Source: Lysobacteraceae bacterium NML93-0793 | Lineage (GTDB): Bacteria > Pseudomonadota > Gammaproteobacteria > Xanthomonadales > Xanthomonadaceae | Assembly (NCBI GenBank): GCA_002324875.1 | Contig: NTJG01000012.1 | Span: forward strand, 39,024-103,023 | Direction of reading: 5' to 3' | Length of the DNA stretch: 64,000 nt | Shown here: piece after piece, positions 62,051 to 64,000 of the stretch | How positions within the stretch are numbered: position 1 is the first letter of the stretch | How the letters are laid out: every line of letters begins with the position of its first letter | Program-made: the position numbers and the translations under genes | Notes under the pieces: model-generated | What the model was told of the DNA's origin: nothing | Database searches by the model: none | Seen by the model: the letters and a program-made list of their open reading frames with translations, nothing else

Positions 62051-62206
62051 TCAGGGACGGGTGGTGCCGCCGGTCCGCTCTGCGCTGTCTTCCACCTTCT
62101 CACCAACCTTCTGCACGTCCTGGCCAGCGCCACGAACGGTGTTGCAGGCGCTGAGCGAGCCGGCGGTGAACAGGGCAAGCAGCAAAAGTGCGATCGAACG
62201 CTTCAT
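62051..62206 (-). CDS. Entericidin EcnA/B family lipoprotein
   Basis: 51 aa. Signal MKRSIALLLLALFTAGSLSAC with lipobox Cys 21, followed by NTVRGAGQDVQKVGEKVEDSAERT, the entericidin core. Entericidin B is a small stationary-phase lipoprotein able to promote lysis; entericidin A is the antidote. A single copy is present, so toxin and antidote cannot be told apart. ATG 62206 with GGAGAGTC upstream. Confidence 0.9.
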   Translation of the reverse strand: MKRSIALLLLALFTAGSLSACNTVRGAGQDVQKVGEKVEDSAERTGGTTRP

Positions 62207-62336
62207 GGGACTCTCCAGGATGTGGTCTTGCAACGGCGATTGCGTCTTCCCGCAACCATGGCGCTCACTATAGGAAGCGCGCCTGTGAACGCCACGTCGT
62301 TCTCTCCCTCCGCGCGCCGCACCCATGCACGCGCGT

Positions 62337-63260
62337 TCAATCACGCATCAGCGTCGACTTGCCGAACAGGCTTTCGACCAGATCCACCGCCAGTTCCGCA
62401 GTCGCATTGCCGTGGTCGAGCGCGGTGTTGACCTCGACGATGTCGAGCGAGCCGAGCCGTCCGGTGTCGGCGATCATTTCCATCACCAGCTGAGCCTCCC
62501 GGTAGTTGATGCCGCCCGGCACAGGTGTTCCGGTGCCCGGCGCGATCGTCGGGTCGAGCACGTCGACGTCGAAACTCACGTGCAGATGGGTGTTCTCGTC
62601 GAGGCCGCTCAGCGCCTGCTCGACCACCCGGCGCATGCCGACCTCGTCGATGTAGCGCATGTCGTAGATGTCGAGGCCGTGTGTCTTCACCAGTCGCTTC
62701 TCGTCGGGATCGACCGAACGGATACCGATCTGGCGGAACTGCGCGACCTCGGTGGACGGCACGTGCCCGCCGAGCGTGGTCAGCGCCTCGGGACCAATGC
62801 CGCACAGGCAGGCCACCGGCATGCCGTGGACATTGCCCGACGGCGTGATCTGCGAGGTGTTGAAGTCGGTGTGCGCGTCCAGCCACAGCACGCGCAGCGT
62901 CTTGCCGGTCGCCCGGCAGTGGTTGGCGACCGCGGCGATCGAGCCGATCGCCAGGCAGTGGTCGCCGCCGAGCATGACGGGCATGCGGCCCTGCGCGAGT
63001 TCGGCCGTGGACGCCTCGAGCACGGCGCGGTTCCAGGCGACGACCTCCTCGAGATGCCGGTAACCGGCTTCGGGACCGAGCCACGGATTCTTCGGACCCT
63101 TGAGGTCGCCGCGATCGACGACGTCGATACCGCGCGCGAGCAGGGCTTCGACCAGACCGGCGACGCGCAGGCCTTCCGGGCCCATCGATGCGCCGCGCCG
63201 GCCGGCGCCCACGTCGGTGGGCACGCCGAAGATCGAGACGGGGCGGTCGAACTGCTGCAT
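62337..63260 (-). CDS. rocF: Arginase
   Basis: 307 aa ureohydrolase with two Mn ions, arginine to ornithine and urea. Motifs MLGGDHCLAIGSIAAV near 95-110, LWLDAHTDFNTSQITPSGNVHGMPVACL near 124-151 and SFDVDVLDPTIAPGTGTPVPGG near 229-250 contain all the metal-binding His and Asp. The start GVPTDVGAGRRGASMGPEGLR is arginase-like rather than agmatinase-like. AGGAG precedes ATG 63260. Single gene; it can supply ornithine for polyamines. Confidence 0.95.
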   Translation of the reverse strand: MQQFDRPVSIFGVPTDVGAGRRGASMGPEGLRVAGLVEALLARGIDVVDRGDLKGPKNPWLGPEAGYRHLEEVVAWNRAVLEASTAELAQGRMPVMLGGDHCLAIGSIAAVANHCRATGKTLRVLWLDAHTDFNTSQITPSGNVHGMPVACLCGIGPEALTTLGGHVPSTEVAQFRQIGIRSVDPDEKRLVKTHGLDIYDMRYIDEVGMRRVVEQALSGLDENTHLHVSFDVDVLDPTIAPGTGTPVPGGINYREAQLVMEMIADTGRLGSLDIVEVNTALDHGNATAELAVDLVESLFGKSTLMRD

Positions 63261-63356
63261 GGGCGCTCCTGGGCATCGGATGCGACCCAGCGTCACCCGG
63301 CGGACGGTGACGGCCCGGCGGTGCGCGCGTCTTGCGCGCGGAACGCTGCGTCGGAG

Positions 63357-63432
63357 TGGTGCCGGCACCCGGGTTCGAACTGGGGACCTACCGCTTACAA
63401 GGCGGTTGCTCTACCAACTGAGCTATGCCGGC
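63357..63432 (-). tRNA. tRNA-Thr (anticodon TGT)
   Basis: 76 bases with encoded CCA. Acceptor GCCGGCA/TGCCGGC, D-loop AGTTGGTAGA, anticodon arm ACCGC/GCGGT with loop CTTGTAA (anticodon TGT, reads ACA), T-loop TTCGAAC. It lies between the SPOR gene and rocF, on the same strand as both. Confidence 0.97.
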
Positions 63433-63462
63433 AGTGACATGCGGCGGGGCCGCGCGGGAATT

Positions 63463-64000
63463 CTAACCTGCATCCCAGGCGACGTTGCAGTCGCGTGCAT
63501 CGGCGCGCGCCGACGCCGCGTGCGCGCGCAGAGTCTGTGCGCTGACGCCTTCGAGCGCCATCGCATCGATCCAGTACCGCACCAGCACGCTGCCGAGCGG
63601 CTGCGCTTCGGCGTCGAAACCCGACGCACGCAATGCGGCGGCCCGCCCCTGTGCAGGCGCCTCGCTGCCGAACCGGCCGAGCGCGACGCCATTGGCTTCG
63701 GGGCCGTCGCCGATCACGTAGTAGTCGGTGAAGCCGGCCTCCAGCAGACGTGCGACGACGGCATCGGCCGCCGCGCGGTCGGCCAGCGGCGCCATCCACA
63801 CGCGCCAGCCACGCGGGGTTTCGCCGACTTCGCGCGCGGCCGTGCGAACGGCGACGTCGGCCAACCGCGCCCGGGCCGCGTCGCGCATCGCGCGGTCGGC
63901 GAACGGCCCCAAAGCGATGCAGTGCGTCGGCGCAGCGGCGTCGGCGGGCACTGCGTCGACTTCGGCCGTAGCCTGCGACGCTGGCGCGGGCGCGGGTGCA
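63463..64000 (-). CDS. SPOR-domain protein, 5' end outside window
   Basis: The frame is open from beyond base 64000 to the stop at 63463. An Ala/Pro linker (APAPAPASQATAEVDAVPADAAAP) leads into a SPOR domain: CIALGPFADRAMRDAARARLADVAVR, WRVWMAPLADRAAADAVVARLLEAGFTDYYVIGD, and a second half GVALGRFGSEAPAQGRAAALRASGF. SPOR domains bind denuded peptidoglycan glycan strands at division sites. A GTG at 63951 is in frame but probably internal. The true N-terminus and any membrane segment cannot be seen. Confidence 0.82.
   Translation of the reverse strand, partial: APAPAPASQATAEVDAVPADAAAPTHCIALGPFADRAMRDAARARLADVAVRTAAREVGETPRGWRVWMAPLADRAAADAVVARLLEAGFTDYYVIGDGPEANGVALGRFGSEAPAQGRAAALRASGFDAEAQPLGSVLVRYWIDAMALEGVSAQTLRAHAASARADARDCNVAWDAG

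Noticed and set aside
62051..62206. Toxin-antitoxin entericidin pair
   Set aside because: Only one entericidin-like gene is present; the neighbouring CsbD protein is unrelated, so a two-part system is not supported.

Overview
The window is a GC-rich gammaproteobacterial chromosome segment, most likely from the family Xanthomonadaceae/Lysobacteraceae (Lysobacter/Luteimonas-like). Pointers are a Clp-type CRP homologue divergent from speD, an O-antigen locus abutting metB (the known position of the LPS locus in Xanthomonas), DUF4398 proteins, a fused PhaAB-type Mrp subunit and heptad intergenic repeats. There are no insertion sequences, prophage genes or CRISPR arrays. Genes are tightly packed, and many pairs overlap by the 4-base ATGA.

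Layout. 1-8183 (minus strand): ABC-transporter-dependent O-antigen locus (GT4 enzyme, Wzm, Wzt, an FkbM methyltransferase with a long coiled coil, and a multi-domain glycosyltransferase cut by the window edge), directly behind metB and cbs (8194-10843). 10.9-13.8 kb: DUF465 protein with a structured leader, DUF4398 lipoprotein pair, pilU. 13.8-16.3 kb: maiA, fahA and a 2-oxoglutarate dioxygenase. 16.3-17.5 kb: rplM-rpsI-tRNA-Gln. 17.6-21.4 kb: coq7, speD/clp, an acetyltransferase, a TSUP permease. 21.4-27.8 kb (minus): a trp operon, trpE-(SIMPL)-trpG-trpD-(ABM)-trpC, with trpC fused to a HAD phosphatase and a Trp-rich leader peptide in front. 27.8-31.7 kb: yegS-like kinase, a candidate Pho-controlled small RNA, rraA, rpe, a J-domain protein, purC. 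31.7-32.4 kb: gene-free inverted-repeat element. 32.4-34.7 kb: Mpo1-like protein, EamA permease, NAD(P)-binding epimerase-like protein. 34.9-40.7 kb: Mrp Na+/H+ antiporter operon. 40.8-45.1 kb: lipoprotein, hmgA, DUF5362, hppD, marR. 45.1-52.2 kb: POT peptide transporter, AbgT permease, ExeM-type extracellular nuclease. 52.3-57.9 kb: tryptophan 2,3-dioxygenase, E1alpha-E1beta-cupin-E2 of a 2-oxoacid dehydrogenase, a VOC protein. 58.0-60.6 kb: MBL-fold protein, membrane protein, trpS. 60.8-64.0 kb: exported protein, CsbD, entericidin, arginase, tRNA-Thr, SPOR protein.

How the genes work together. Tyrosine catabolism is almost complete in two places: hppD and hmgA (41.5-44.5 kb), then maiA and fahA (13.8-15.4 kb), with a MarR regulator divergent from hppD. 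Tryptophan synthesis, tryptophan charging and tryptophan breakdown all occur in the window. cbs plus metB form a homocysteine/cysteine interconversion pair. The O-antigen genes follow the order wzm-wzt-(methyltransferase plus coiled coil)-(multi-domain GT), the order seen in the E. coli O9a locus where WbdD sets chain length.

Most noteworthy: the FkbM/coiled-coil protein as a candidate O-antigen ruler and terminator, the trp leader peptide with a possible trpE translation switch, the TrpC-HAD fusion, the Pho-box small RNA and a TrpRS carrying a YegP-like tail. All functional calls rest on reading the sequence and on family knowledge; no database search was run.
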